Source of the DNA: Bog-532 sp963742865
GTDB lineage: Bacteria > Actinomycetota > Actinomycetes > Streptosporangiales > Streptosporangiaceae
Reading direction: 5' to 3'
NCBI GenBank assembly: GCA_963742865.1
Contig: CAVUNW010000010.1
Location: 5,310-69,309, forward strand
Length of the DNA: 64,000 nt
The position numbers and the translations under genes are program-made. The notes under the pieces were generated by a model that worked only from the letters and a program-made list of their open reading frames with translations, was not told the DNA's origin and did not search any database. Below are positions 17,555 through 26,578 of this stretch, in pieces (within the stretch, counting starts at the first letter, position 1; every line of letters begins with the position of its first letter).

Positions 17555-19297
17555 CGTCCCGGCCTTGGCGTCCGACCAGGTGCGGACGACGCTGGTGTCC
17601 GAAATGAACCGGACCGGGGTCCCGGGCGCCCAGCGCCGGGCCGCCTCGTCCAGGCACTCGTCGACCAGCTTGGCGGTGGCCTCGCCCTGTCCGGCGGGAG
17701 TGTGCACGAGCAGTTCGTCGTGCAGGCACAGCACGATCCGCGCGCCCAGCGGCGCGGCCCGCGCCCGCACCGTCACCGCCCACATCTTGAACAGTTCGGC
17801 CGCGGCCCCCTGGATGAGGGCGTTCCGCCCGTAGCGCCCGCGCGCGGCGGCGCGAACCGCGGACGGGGGCCTCTCGCTGCCCATCGGGATGCGCCGGCCG
17901 CCGTAGGTGCGCAGGTCCCGGCCGGTCCGCCCGGAGCGGTCCCCCTCGTCCAGATAGGCCATGGCGACCGGGTACGCCGCCTTAAGGCGGCGCAGCGCCT
18001 GCGCGCCGTGCCCGGTGGTCTGCCCGTACATGGCGCCCAGCACCGCGACCTTGGCCGTGGGCCGGTCCACCCCCAGCTGCTCCGCCACCGGGGCGTAGAG
18101 GTCGTCGGCCATGGTCGCGGCGGCCAGGGCGCGGTCCCGCGCCACCGCGGCGAGCACGCGCGGCTCGATCTGGCCCAGGTCGGCCCGGACGAAGACGTGC
18201 CCGGGTTCAGCCACGACCGCCCGGCGCATCACGGCCGGCATGTTGTGCAGGCCACCGGAGGCCGTCATCCGGCCGGCCGCGCCGTCGGAGCCGGTCCACG
18301 CGCCGCGCAGCCGGCCGTCCGCCCCGAGATGGGTGTCCAGCCACCCGTAGCCGTACGTGGTGGCGATCCGTTCCGCCTTGCGCCACTCCAGCAGCGCCGC
18401 GACCAGCGGGTGAGCGTCGCGGAACGCGCGTAGCCGCCACGCCCGGGTGTCGGGAACGTCCACCCCGGCCTCGGCCAGCAGGAGACGCACCTGCGCCGGG
18501 CTGCGCAGATCGGCGGTCGCGCCCGGCGGCGCGTGCCGCAGCACCTCCGTGTCGCGCGCGGCCCGGTTCCTGGCCGCCTCGGCCCCGGTGCGCGGGCGCG
18601 GGCCCACGAACGCGGCCAGGATCTCCTCGGCGACGGCCCGGTCCATCGGCAGCCCATCGGCCGACAGCTCCGCGCACAGCAGTTCGGCGGCGGATTCGGA
18701 CTGCGCCGTGGCCATGGCCATCGGCCGGTCCGCCAGCCCGGCCAGCGCCTGCTGCTGAAGCCCGGCGGCGGTGCGGGCCAGCTCCGCCCAGCGGGCCATC
18801 CGTTCGCGACTGGCCGCCCAGCCGCCGCTGACCCAGCCGGGCCGCAGGTGGCCGCCGGGCTCCACCGGTTCGGCCGGATCACCGGCCTCACCCGGCTCGA
18901 ACAGGTCAGGCTGGCCGGCCGCCGGGGTCGTCACCGGGGTCAGGTCATGCAGGTGCGCCCACACCCAGCCGGGGTCGGCCCGCCACCCGCCGAACAGCAG
19001 CCGGTGCACCGCACTGACGTCCCAGCAGGTCGCCAGGCGCACGTCCCTGGCCGCCAGCACCGCGGCCGTTTCGCCGGACCAGACCGCCCACCGGGGCCGC
19101 AGCTCCGCGTCGATGAGCCGGAGGGCGCCGTCGCCGCCGGCGAGCGGCACGGGCCACCGCCCGTCCCCGGCCGCCAGCCCCAGGTCCTGGTCCGGTTCCG
19201 GGCCCGCGGCCAGTCCGACCAGGTCGCCGCGCTTTACCCCGGCCCGGCGGAGCTGCGCTAGCACGTCCACGCATCCCCCACGAACCCACTCTGCCAT
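17555..19297 (-). CDS. Family A DNA polymerase (PolA-like, stand-alone), 3' end unresolved
   Basis: About 580 residues from ATG 19297. The polymerase core has motif A DLGQIEPRVLAAVARD, the O-helix motif B RPTAKVAVLGAMYGQTTG, and motif C LCLHDELLVHTP; metal-binding Asp and His-Asp-Glu are present. The N-terminal 200 residues correspond to a degenerate 3'-5' exonuclease-like domain, as in actinobacterial bifunctional 3'-5' exonuclease/polymerases. The homologous part ends about FISDTSVVRTWSDAK near 17560, but no stop follows in frame until 15644, deep inside zwf on the opposite strand. A lost stop or an indel is likely. Probable role: DNA repair synthesis. Confidence 0.8.
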
Positions 19298-19378
19298 GCA
19301 CCTGCACCCGGGCGTGGCCGCCGCGCTAGTGACGTTGGTCCCTGGCCGGCCCTCGGCCGGGGGTGCCAGGATCTTCAG

Positions 19379-19870
19379 GTGTTCGTCGCCCACGACGTCG
19401 AGATCGGCGTCCCTTTCAGTATGGCGCGGTCGCGGCTGATGGAGCTCATCGCCGGCCGCGCGCTCGCCGAGGCGTCCCGTGCGGCCTACGGCGAAGGGCT
19501 CGCCAGCCTCCCGGGCCGGCCCGCTTCCGCCCAGGCCGTTCCGGCCCGGCTGATGCGGATCCGCTGCCTGGAGCCCGTACAGGGCGCGGATCAGATGACC
19601 GCGGGACTGCGCTGGGAGGCGGCCGGAGCGCCCGGCGGCTTGTTCCCGGTCCTCGACGCCGACCTCACCCTGGTGGCTATCGGCCCGCAGGCCAGCCGGC
19701 TGTCGCTCGCGGGCGTGTACCGGCTGCCGGCCAGCGATGATCTCGACCCGGCTACGGCCGGCCAGGCAGCGGATACCACGGTCCGCGCCCTGCTCGGTGC
19801 GGTCGCCGCGTACCTGTCCGCCGCCGGCTTCCCGGCCGCCCGCCAGCCCCGCGCGGCCGAGGCCCCGTAG
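19379..19870 (+). CDS. SRPBCC-like small protein
   Basis: 163 residues from GTG 19379, divergent from the polymerase gene. The start, HDVEIGVPFSMARSRLMELI, and the later LSLAGVYRLP and TTVRALLGAVAAYLS segments resemble small SRPBCC/START-like proteins common in Streptosporangiales, which have a hydrophobic ligand pocket. No catalytic residues can be named. A soluble cytoplasmic protein is expected. It is followed directly by a 16-base tandem repeat and, on the other strand, a two-component operon. Function unknown; the family call is only by pattern. Confidence 0.6.
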   Translation: MFVAHDVEIGVPFSMARSRLMELIAGRALAEASRAAYGEGLASLPGRPASAQAVPARLMRIRCLEPVQGADQMTAGLRWEAAGAPGGLFPVLDADLTLVAIGPQASRLSLAGVYRLPASDDLDPATAGQAADTTVRALLGAVAAYLSAAGFPAARQPRAAEAP

Positions 19871-19933
19871 CCGCCTGGCCCTGTGACCGCCTGGCCCTGT
19901 GACCCCCTGGCCCGTGACCGGCTGGCCCTGTGA
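19871..19933. repeat. 16-base tandem repeat, four units
   Basis: Units CCGCCTGGCCCTGTGA (19871-19886 and 19887-19902), CCCCCTGGCCCGTGA (one base shorter, 19903-19917) and CCGGCTGGCCCTGTGA (19918-19933), then a degraded fifth unit reaching the end of the kinase gene. It lies between the 3' ends of two convergent genes. The unit is not a multiple of three and has no inverted symmetry, so neither a coding extension nor a classic terminator explains it. Confidence 0.85.
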
Positions 19934-19937
19934 CCGG

Positions 19938-21281
19938 CTAGTCCTGGGTCACCGGCCGGGCCTCGTCATCGGCCGCCTGGCCGTTCCGGGGGTGCCAGGT
20001 CGGCGCGGAGGGTGCCGCGAGGTGCCGTGGCTGGTGGCGCCGCCAGGACACGGCCATCCGGGCGCCGCCGAGCGAGGGCGAGTCGCCCACGTTCCAGCGG
20101 CCGCTGGTGGAGCGGACAATCGAGTCCGCGATGGCCAGCCCAAGCCCGGCCCCCTGGCCGTCGTCGGCCGCACGGTGGAAGCGGTCGAACAGCCGGGACC
20201 GTTCCGCCTCCGGAATGCCCGGGCCGCTGTCCTCGAGGGCCAGGCTGACCCGCCCGGCGGTCACGGTCACGCTGATCCGGACGGAGCCGTCCAGGCCCGC
20301 GTAACGGCACGCGTTGTCCATCAGCACCCCGGCGAGCCGGTCGATCCATTCCGGGGGCGCGCTGATCAGCGCGGGTGCCGGGGTGGCGGTGTCCGCGGTG
20401 ATGGTGATGGAGCGCGCCCTGGCGACCGGCCGGAACCGGCCCGCGCACGTGTCGGCGGTGGTCGCGACGTCGAGCGGTTCGTCGCCGGGTGGTGGCGGCT
20501 GGGAGTCGAACCGGGCCAGCCACAGCAGGTCCTCGACGATCCGCCGCAGCCGCTTGCCCTCACCCTGGATCCGCGTCAGCGACCCGCGGTACTCGGCCGC
20601 GCTGCGCGGGCTGGCCAGCGCTATGTCGGCCTCGGCGCTGATCACGCTCAGCGGGGTCCGCAGCTCGTGCGACGCGTCCGCGGTGAATTCGAGCTGCCGG
20701 CGCCGTGATTGCTCGACCGGGCCGAGGGCCTTCAGGCCGACGGTCAGGGAGCCAAGGAACATCGCCGCCAGCAGCAGCGGGGCCGCAGCGATCTCGCTGT
20801 CCAGCAGGACGGCCTGGGTGTGCCGGTTCTGGGCCAGGCTCTGGCCCGCTACGATCCACTGGTTTCCGATCGGCCGGGCCACCAGCCGGAAGTAGCTGCC
20901 GCCGATGGCCGTGGTCACCGGCCAGCCCGGGCCCGGCCGCAGCCCGGCGGGGAACGCGGGATCGTCCAGGCTCAGCCGGCTGGCCCGCCCGCTGGGACTG
21001 ATGAGCCAGAGGAAGAGCGGCGAGTCGTCGACGTCACCGTCGTCGGCACCGTCCTTCCTGGGCAGGGCGGTGACGTTCGACCGGCTGGCCTCGGCGAGAC
21101 GGTCGCTGAGCCGGGCGTCGGTCGCCCCGGTCAGCCGGTGCCTGACCGCGAGATTCAGGGCGATGACGCAGGCCGTATAGACGATGGCGATGATCAGGGT
21201 GGCCGCGCCCGCCACCCGGGCCGCGTGCCCGAACTGGGGCGGCAGCAGCCGGCGCCGCGGAACCCGGGGCCTGATTCTCAT
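19938..21281 (-). CDS. Two-component sensor histidine kinase
   Basis: 447 residues. TM1 is AATLIIAIVYTACVIALNLAV, followed by an extracytoplasmic sensor of about 110 residues with an acidic DDGDVDDS stretch, and TM2 AAPLLLAAMFLGSLTVGL. The H-box QLEFTADASHELRTPLSVI follows TM2 almost directly, with little or no HAMP linker. ATP-binding boxes: N-box VLMDNACRYAG, DSGPGIP and G-box GAGLGLAIADSI. It lies 10 bases after its response regulator in a two-gene leftward operon. The stimulus is unknown. The C-terminal tail after G2 is Pro/Ala rich and probably unstructured. Confidence 0.9.
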   Translation of the reverse strand: MRIRPRVPRRRLLPPQFGHAARVAGAATLIIAIVYTACVIALNLAVRHRLTGATDARLSDRLAEASRSNVTALPRKDGADDGDVDDSPLFLWLISPSGRASRLSLDDPAFPAGLRPGPGWPVTTAIGGSYFRLVARPIGNQWIVAGQSLAQNRHTQAVLLDSEIAAAPLLLAAMFLGSLTVGLKALGPVEQSRRRQLEFTADASHELRTPLSVISAEADIALASPRSAAEYRGSLTRIQGEGKRLRRIVEDLLWLARFDSQPPPPGDEPLDVATTADTCAGRFRPVARARSITITADTATPAPALISAPPEWIDRLAGVLMDNACRYAGLDGSVRISVTVTAGRVSLALEDSGPGIPEAERSRLFDRFHRAADDGQGAGLGLAIADSIVRSTSGRWNVGDSPSLGGARMAVSWRRHQPRHLAAPSAPTWHPRNGQAADDEARPVTQD

Positions 21282-21291
21282 CTGGCCCGGC

Positions 21292-21960
21292 TCATGCGGC
21301 GGTCATCCGGTAGCCGATGCCGCGGATGGTCTCGATCCGCACCCGGCCGCCGGCCAGCTTGGATCGCAGCCGGGCCAGGTGGACGTCGATGGTGTTCGAG
21401 CCGAAGGCGTCGGCCTCGTTGTCCCACACGTGCTGGGCGATCGACCGCCGGTCCACCACCGCGGGCGAGCGGCGCATCAGCATTTCCAGGATCCCGATTT
21501 CGGTGGCGGTCAGCGATGGGACGTCCGTCCCGATCCGCGCGCTCCGGGACGCGGGATCGAATTCCAGGTCCCCGATCACCAGCCGCGGCGGCTGGACCTG
21601 CGGCGGCCGGCGCTGGAGCGCCCGGAGCCGGGCCAGCAGCTCGGCGAAGTCGAACGGCTTGACGAGATAGTCGTCGGCGCCGGCGTCCAGGCCCGCGACC
21701 CGGTCGGCGGGGGTGTCCCGCGCCGTCAGCATCAGCACGGGCGTGGCGTACCGGGCCCGCCGCATCTTCTGGACGACTTCGAGGCCGGAGATGCCCGGCA
21801 TCCGCCAGTCCAGCACCGCGACGGAGTATTCGTACGTGCGCAGGAAGCGCAGGGCCGTGTCCCCGTCCGGGACCACGTCCACCACGTAGCCTTTTTCGCG
21901 CAGCCCGCGCCCGATGACTTCGCCCAGGCCGCGATCGTCTTCGGCGACAAGCACTCTCAC
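21292..21960 (-). CDS. OmpR/PhoB-type response regulator
   Basis: 222 residues from GTG 21960. The receiver domain starts VRVLVAEDDRGLGEVIG, has the phosphoacceptor Asp in VAVLDWRMPGISG, the Thr in VLMLTARDTPADRV and Lys in LVKPFDFAEL. The C-terminal winged helix contains LTATEIGILEMLMRRSPAVV and NTIDVHLARLRSKL, ending RGIGYRMTAA. Complete and of normal length, unlike the broken pair at 9-11 kb. It is the first gene of the regulator-kinase operon, with the promoter probably in the 86 bases before the dprE2 stop. Target genes are unknown. Confidence 0.92.
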   Translation of the reverse strand: MRVLVAEDDRGLGEVIGRGLREKGYVVDVVPDGDTALRFLRTYEYSVAVLDWRMPGISGLEVVQKMRRARYATPVLMLTARDTPADRVAGLDAGADDYLVKPFDFAELLARLRALQRRPPQVQPPRLVIGDLEFDPASRSARIGTDVPSLTATEIGILEMLMRRSPAVVDRRSIAQHVWDNEADAFGSNTIDVHLARLRSKLAGGRVRIETIRGIGYRMTAA

Positions 21961-22046
21961 AGTGATCGAATCTACCTGTGCGATGCCGTGTGGATGGCCG
22001 TCTTGCATGTCCCCTGCCTGCGGTGGTCCCCCATTGGGCACGGCCC

Positions 22047-22823
22047 CTATCGGGACAGGCGGCGCCAGAGCGGCCGGGGCACGAGCCGCATGGCGTTCGC
22101 CAGGCCCGCCAGCTTCTGCGGGACCCACACGGCCCGGCTGTCCCGGCCCGGGTCGCGCGCGAGCGCGGCCGCGACGGCCGCGCCCACGGCGGCCGGCGTG
22201 GTGGCCAGCGGGGCCGGGTCCATACCGGCGGTCATCCGCCCGGTGACGAACCCTGGCCGGATGAGCAGCACCCGTATGCCGGTGCCGTGCAGCGAGTCCG
22301 CCAGGCCCCGCGCGAAGGCGTCCAGGCCGGCCTTGGCGGCGCCGTAGACCATATTGGCCTTGCGCGGCCGGATCGCGGCCACGGACGACAGCACGACGAT
22401 CGTGCCGGAACCCTGGGCGCGCATCCGCGCCACCGTGGCCAGCAGCGTCGTGACGTGGCTGGTGAAGTTGGTGTCGATGAGCACGGCCGCCTGCTGTGGG
22501 TCCTGGTCCAGCGTGGGCTGGGGGATCAGCACCCCGGCGGCCGAGATGACCACGTCGACGGGGCCTCCGGCGAAGACGTCACGGATGAGGTCTTCGTGCG
22601 CCGCGGTCTCGGTGGCGTCGTAGCGGTAGGTCCGTATCTGGTATGGCAGGGTCTTGCCCGCCGCTTCCAGCGCGGCCTCGTCGCGCCCGGCCAGCAGGAT
22701 CTCGGTCTCCGGCGGTGCGCCGAGCGCGGCCAGGATGGCCAGCCCGATCTCGCTGGTCCCGCCGAGCAGCAGGATCCTCCCCGGCTGGCGGGAGGCCTGA
22801 CGGGAGGTATTGGCACTGGTCAT
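22047..22823 (-). CDS. dprE2: Decaprenylphospho-beta-D-erythro-pentofuranosid-2-ulose 2-reductase (DprE2-like SDR)
   Basis: 258 residues. The nucleotide-binding motif RILLLGGTSEIGLAILAALG is the DprE2 variant of the SDR Rossmann motif. Catalytic residues are Ser in VVLSSVAAI and Tyr/Lys in YGAAKAGLDAF. The C-terminus ends PRPLWRRLSR, like the PRSIFRKL end of mycobacterial DprE2. The enzyme does the NADH-dependent second step in epimerising decaprenylphosphoryl ribose to arabinose, the arabinan donor. It overlaps the UbiA gene by four bases (ATGA), the preceding step in the same pathway. DprE1 is not in the window. A general SDR role is the alternative. Confidence 0.83.
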   Translation of the reverse strand: MTSANTSRQASRQPGRILLLGGTSEIGLAILAALGAPPETEILLAGRDEAALEAAGKTLPYQIRTYRYDATETAAHEDLIRDVFAGGPVDVVISAAGVLIPQPTLDQDPQQAAVLIDTNFTSHVTTLLATVARMRAQGSGTIVVLSSVAAIRPRKANMVYGAAKAGLDAFARGLADSLHGTGIRVLLIRPGFVTGRMTAGMDPAPLATTPAAVGAAVAAALARDPGRDSRAVWVPQKLAGLANAMRLVPRPLWRRLSR

Positions 22824-23770
22824 CGCACGAGCTCCCATAGGCCGGCCACGAACGTGAGCAGCCACAGTAGTTCCAGCAGGACCATCGGTGTGTCCCGGGC
22901 CAGGAGGTCCTCGACCGGTCTCGGGGTGGCCTGCGCAGTGAGGTAGTCGAAACGGGCGAGCGTCCCCGCGAGGGGCACCGCGCTCGCGAGGTGCCAGCCC
23001 CTGATCCAGCCACGGTGCTCACCGACCGCCCACAGCAGGTAGGTGATGATCATGGCGAACGCGGTGATCCGCTGGGCCAGCCGCAGCGCGGCCGGCCGGT
23101 ACCAGCGCATCGAGGGCCGGTGCCGGATGGCGTCCGGGCCGAGCACGGCCATCTCGGTGTAGCGCTTGGCCGTGGCCACCAGCAGCGCGCCGAGGCTGCA
23201 GACGAGCAGGAACCATCCGGACGGCGGCACACGCGTCGCCGCCGCGCCGCCGAGCGCGCGGAGCACGAACCCGGACGCCACGAAGACCAGCTCGACCACC
23301 GGAATGTGCTTGAGCACCAGGCTGTACAGCATCGACGAGGCGACGTACCCGCCGACGATCGCCGACAGCAGCGGCGTCCGGATCGCGAACCCCGCGGACA
23401 GCGCCGCGACGATGCATACGCCCGCTACCGCGACCGCGTGCGACTTGGGCAGCTCCCCGGCCGCGATCGGCCGGCGCCGTTTGACCGGATGCCGGCGGTC
23501 CCGGTCGGCGTCCACTACGTCGTTCACCATGTATACGGCGACCGACGCGGCGCAGAACGCGGCCGCCGCGACCAGCGCGTAGGCCAGTCCGTCCCGGCGC
23601 CCCAGCGACGCGCCCGCGAGCGGGGCCGCGAACACCAGCAGGTTCTTGGGCCACTGCCGGGGGCGCGCGGTCCGCAGTACCGCGTACGGCCAGCGGATCC
23701 AGCCCGGATACGGCGCCGCGTCGGAAGAGGCCGCCGGGCTGACGACGGCCTCGGGGAGGGGGCGGGTCAC
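22820..23770 (-). CDS. UbiA-family decaprenyl-phosphate phosphoribosyltransferase
   Basis: 316 residues, eight or nine predicted membrane helices. The first catalytic Asp-rich motif is YMVNDVVDADRDRRHPVKRR, followed by RPIAAGELPK, the exact style of the mycobacterial DPPR synthase (Rv3806c, UbiA). The N-terminus has TARPRQWPKNLLVFAAPLAG, also diagnostic. The enzyme transfers phosphoribose from PRPP to decaprenyl phosphate, starting decaprenylphosphoryl-arabinose synthesis. It is the middle gene of a coupled operon: its start overlaps the stop of the glycosidase-like gene and its stop overlaps the dprE2 start. Membrane-bound, active site facing the cytoplasm. Confidence 0.87.
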   Translation of the reverse strand: MTRPLPEAVVSPAASSDAAPYPGWIRWPYAVLRTARPRQWPKNLLVFAAPLAGASLGRRDGLAYALVAAAAFCAASVAVYMVNDVVDADRDRRHPVKRRRPIAAGELPKSHAVAVAGVCIVAALSAGFAIRTPLLSAIVGGYVASSMLYSLVLKHIPVVELVFVASGFVLRALGGAAATRVPPSGWFLLVCSLGALLVATAKRYTEMAVLGPDAIRHRPSMRWYRPAALRLAQRITAFAMIITYLLWAVGEHRGWIRGWHLASAVPLAGTLARFDYLTAQATPRPVEDLLARDTPMVLLELLWLLTFVAGLWELVR

Positions 23771-25653
23771 CGTGCGAAGACCGCTGTGAAGTCGCGGCTG
23801 TTGATGGAGTAGTACCGGTTAGCCGGCTCCGGCTGGTTGGGCAGCAGGTTCACCGGCGTCGGGTTGGCCGCGCTAGGTGTCGGCTTGTAATACATGTACG
23901 ACATCCATGCCGGGTTGATGTCCATCTGCATGGCCTCGACCGCCCCGGCCCGCTGCAGCAGGTTGGCCAGCGTCCGGACGGACAGCGCCGGCCCGTAGAC
24001 CCAGACGACCCGGCCGTCGCGGGTGATGCCGATCCCGGACCGCCACACGTAGTAGCCGCCGCCCAGGGTGGCGCCCCACTGGCCCTGCACGTTCTGGTCC
24101 ACCGAGGCCGGGACGGCCCCGTTGCTGACGATGAGCTTGAGGTTCTGCCGCACCCCGGCCACGTTAGCGTTCATGCTGACGGTCTGGCCCCAGGCGCCGA
24201 TGGCGACGCCGCCATTCTTGTAGTAGACCAGCGACGCGGCACCGTTCGTCAGGACGCCCTTGCTGTGCCCGTTGAGGTAGAAACCGCCTCCGGCGGAGTC
24301 CAGCTTGAAGCCGCCGTTGAACGTGGCCAGCAGGCCGCTGCGTGAGTTGGCCGGGAGGTACGGCGAGTAGCCCCAGCCGGTTCCGCCGGGATCTTCGGCG
24401 CCCGGGCGGAGCTGGAACTGAAGCAGGCGCTGGTCCATCGACGCGATACCGGCCACGTACGAGGTGTGCACACTGTCCGGCCGTAGGTAGGTGCCGTAGA
24501 TGGCGGGATAGCCGTTCACGCTGGCCAGCACTCGCCACTGCCCCTCACCCGGCAGGGGAGCCCCGGCGGGCGAGCCGAGCGTAGTGGGCACGATCGGCTT
24601 GAACGTCGACGTGCCGGTCCTGGATGTGCCGGAGCCGGTTCCGGTCGTGGGCGCGGTCAGCGAGAACTGCGGCTTGCCGCCGACCTTCGGGGCCTTGTAG
24701 GTGAGCCATTCGCCCAGGGTGACCACGGGCCCGAGGTAGTGGTCCCGCGCCCATTCGGCGAGCCGGGTGGAGACAGTGCCATTGCCCGGTACCGTCAGTG
24801 CCTGGCCGACCGACCAGCCCACCCAGCCGAAGAAGATGACCAGCGCGACCAGCACGGCCTGCACGCTGCGGTGCGATAGGAGTCGCCGGATCAGTCGCGG
24901 CCGGCGCGGCTTGCCCGCCTGGCCGCGCTTGCTGTGCCGGTGCGGGGTGCGCGGGCCGTCGTCCCCGGGCTGCTGGCTATCCGCTGGGCCCTGCCCGTAG
25001 TCGCCGTTCTGGCGGTAGTCGGCCGGACCGCCCTGGTAGTGGTCGTCCTGGCTGTAGCCGTGGCCCTGGTACTGGGTGTCCTGGTCGTAACCATTCGGCT
25101 GGTACCAGCGGTCCTGGTCATACGCGGCGCCGGTGCCGTTGCCGTTCCCCTGGTAGCGGGCGTCCCGGTCATAACCGGCAGGGCCGTCATCGTAGGAACT
25201 GTCCTGGTAGTAGCCGGCCGGACCGCGGCCGTTCGGCGCTCCCTGGCCGTAGTCCACGGGGCTGGTCGGGGCCTGCTCCACATATTCGCCCCGTCCGTGC
25301 GGGTCGTTCTGGCCGTATCCGTCTCGGTCGTAACCGTCCCGGCGGTGTGAGCCGCCGGAGCCGTTCGCCTGATAGGAGCCGTTGCCCTGGTACGGGTCGT
25401 TCGCCTGGTACGGGTCCTCCGGAGGGTAGCCCCCGGGACCGTACGAGGCTTCCTGGCCGTAGCCGGCCTGGCCATAACGGGCCTGGCCATAGTCGGCGGA
25501 GGTGCCACCGTACGAGGCGTCTGGGCTCGCCGGACTGGCCGGGCCTGCGGGAGCGCGACGATCGCGCTGACCGGGCTCCGGCCTGCCCGGAGCGTCACCC
25601 TGCTCCAGCAGACTCTCGTCGTACCAGTGCCTCGGTGGTACCGATCGCGGCAC
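23767..25653 (-). CDS. Phosphodiester glycosidase (NAGPA-like) with long low-complexity N-terminus
   Basis: About 628 residues. GTG 25653 is preferred because AGGAGGT lies five bases upstream; ATG 25659 would overlap that site. Residues 1-220 are low complexity, rich in Tyr, Gly, Gln, Asn and Asp with many YGQ, YQG and YDQD units. A basic stretch (PRRPRLIRRLLSHRS) and one membrane helix (AVLVALVIFFGWVGWSVGQAL) follow. The outer part contains a phosphodiester-glycosidase-like domain (PF09992): LLATFNGGFKLDSAGGGFYL, GGVAIGAWG and VEAMQMDINPAWM. First gene of the operon with UbiA and DprE2, so it may act on phosphoglycosyl linkages during cell-wall building (inference). Confidence 0.82.
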   Translation of the reverse strand: MPRSVPPRHWYDESLLEQGDAPGRPEPGQRDRRAPAGPASPASPDASYGGTSADYGQARYGQAGYGQEASYGPGGYPPEDPYQANDPYQGNGSYQANGSGGSHRRDGYDRDGYGQNDPHGRGEYVEQAPTSPVDYGQGAPNGRGPAGYYQDSSYDDGPAGYDRDARYQGNGNGTGAAYDQDRWYQPNGYDQDTQYQGHGYSQDDHYQGGPADYRQNGDYGQGPADSQQPGDDGPRTPHRHSKRGQAGKPRRPRLIRRLLSHRSVQAVLVALVIFFGWVGWSVGQALTVPGNGTVSTRLAEWARDHYLGPVVTLGEWLTYKAPKVGGKPQFSLTAPTTGTGSGTSRTGTSTFKPIVPTTLGSPAGAPLPGEGQWRVLASVNGYPAIYGTYLRPDSVHTSYVAGIASMDQRLLQFQLRPGAEDPGGTGWGYSPYLPANSRSGLLATFNGGFKLDSAGGGFYLNGHSKGVLTNGAASLVYYKNGGVAIGAWGQTVSMNANVAGVRQNLKLIVSNGAVPASVDQNVQGQWGATLGGGYYVWRSGIGITRDGRVVWVYGPALSVRTLANLLQRAGAVEAMQMDINPAWMSYMYYKPTPSAANPTPVNLLPNQPEPANRYYSINSRDFTAVFAR

Positions 25654-26028
25654 GCGCATACCTCCTGCCGAGCGCCTTTATTGACTGCTCCCACCGAGCC
25701 GTAGGTCTACCCCCGCAACATGAAGGCTCGATGACGGAGAACGTACCCGGACTAAATCTGAACCTTGCCTTAGAAATCCCTGGACAGATAGAAGTTAAAC
25801 GGTTCGTGTGACATGCGCACAAGGCGTTTGGCGCATTCCGGGCATGCCGGGCACGCTCCGCTACTGGCGGCCCGTCCCGCACTCCCGTCGGACCTGGTCG
25901 CCGTGGCCCAGTGCCGTCTCACACCACATTGTGATGAGTGGCACACTGCTTCAATGACGTTCGTATTGCCCTGATTCCTAGGGTACTGCGTCCCTCGACC
26001 TGCTCTCAGGAAGTGCGGTTCCCCGCCC
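25654..26028. other. Intergenic region upstream of the glycosidase-UbiA-DprE2 operon
   Basis: This stretch should hold the leftward promoter of the operon. It includes an AT-richer patch at about 25750-25810, unusual here. The right part (25870-26000) is the out-of-frame 3' flank of a broken HNH gene. No hairpin or operator was recognised. Confidence 0.4.
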
Positions 26029-26573
26029 TCACGCGGTGCGGCCAGAGGGTGGCCCGTGGGAGTGCAGGACGCGTCCGTCGGGGCTGGTGGCGGTGGTGGT
26101 GCCGTCGGGTGGCAGTCCAGTGTCCAGCCCCAGCGATGAATTACCACGAGGTGGTGGAACGTGCACAGGAGTCGCAGGTTCCCCAGCGAGGTGGGGCCGC
26201 CTTGGGACCAGTGGATCAGGTGGTGGGCGTCGCACCGGGCCGGTGGCTGGCCGCAGCCGGGGAACTGGCAGTGCCGGTCCCGGTGGATGACGGCCTTGCG
26301 CAGGTGCGGGGGGACGGTGCGGGTGCTGCGGCCGATGTCCAGCGGCTGGCTGCGGCTGGTGTAGGGCGCGCCCAGGGTGGTGGCGCGCAGGCAGGCCGCG
26401 AGCCCGCCGGGCCCGGACAAAAGGCTGATGCTCATGGTCAGCAGGGTGTCGCGCAGCCGCTGGCGGGTGGCGGGGGAGATCTGGCCGGGCCGGGCTGTCG
26501 ATCCGGGCGTTCCGCGTTCGTGTAGGGGATGAGAGGCCGGCGGCATCGCGGCCCTGGCGGAAAGAAGGAGCAC
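26029..26573 (-). pseudogene. HNH endonuclease (DUF222/13E12-type), 3' remnant
   Basis: Only the C-terminal part of a DUF222-HNH protein is present: ISPATRQRLRDTLLTMSISL, then the HNH motif HRDRHCQFPGCGQPP with AHHLIHWSQGG and GNLRLLCTFHH. The DUF222 N-terminal two-thirds is missing, cut where the rightward YCII gene begins. Near 26110 a one-base shift separates the HNH part from the normal end DGTTTATSPDGRVLHSHGPP, which stops at 26029. Such genes are often present in many copies in actinobacteria and behave like mobile or recombination hot-spot genes. This copy is dead. Confidence 0.72.
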
Positions 26574-26578
26574 GGCAA

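Noticed and set aside
24934..25350. Val/Leu-rich rightward frame opposite the glycosidase N-terminus, looking like membrane helices
   Set aside because: It arises from the complement of the YGQ/YDQD codon repeats and has no ribosome site; an artefact of repetitive composition.
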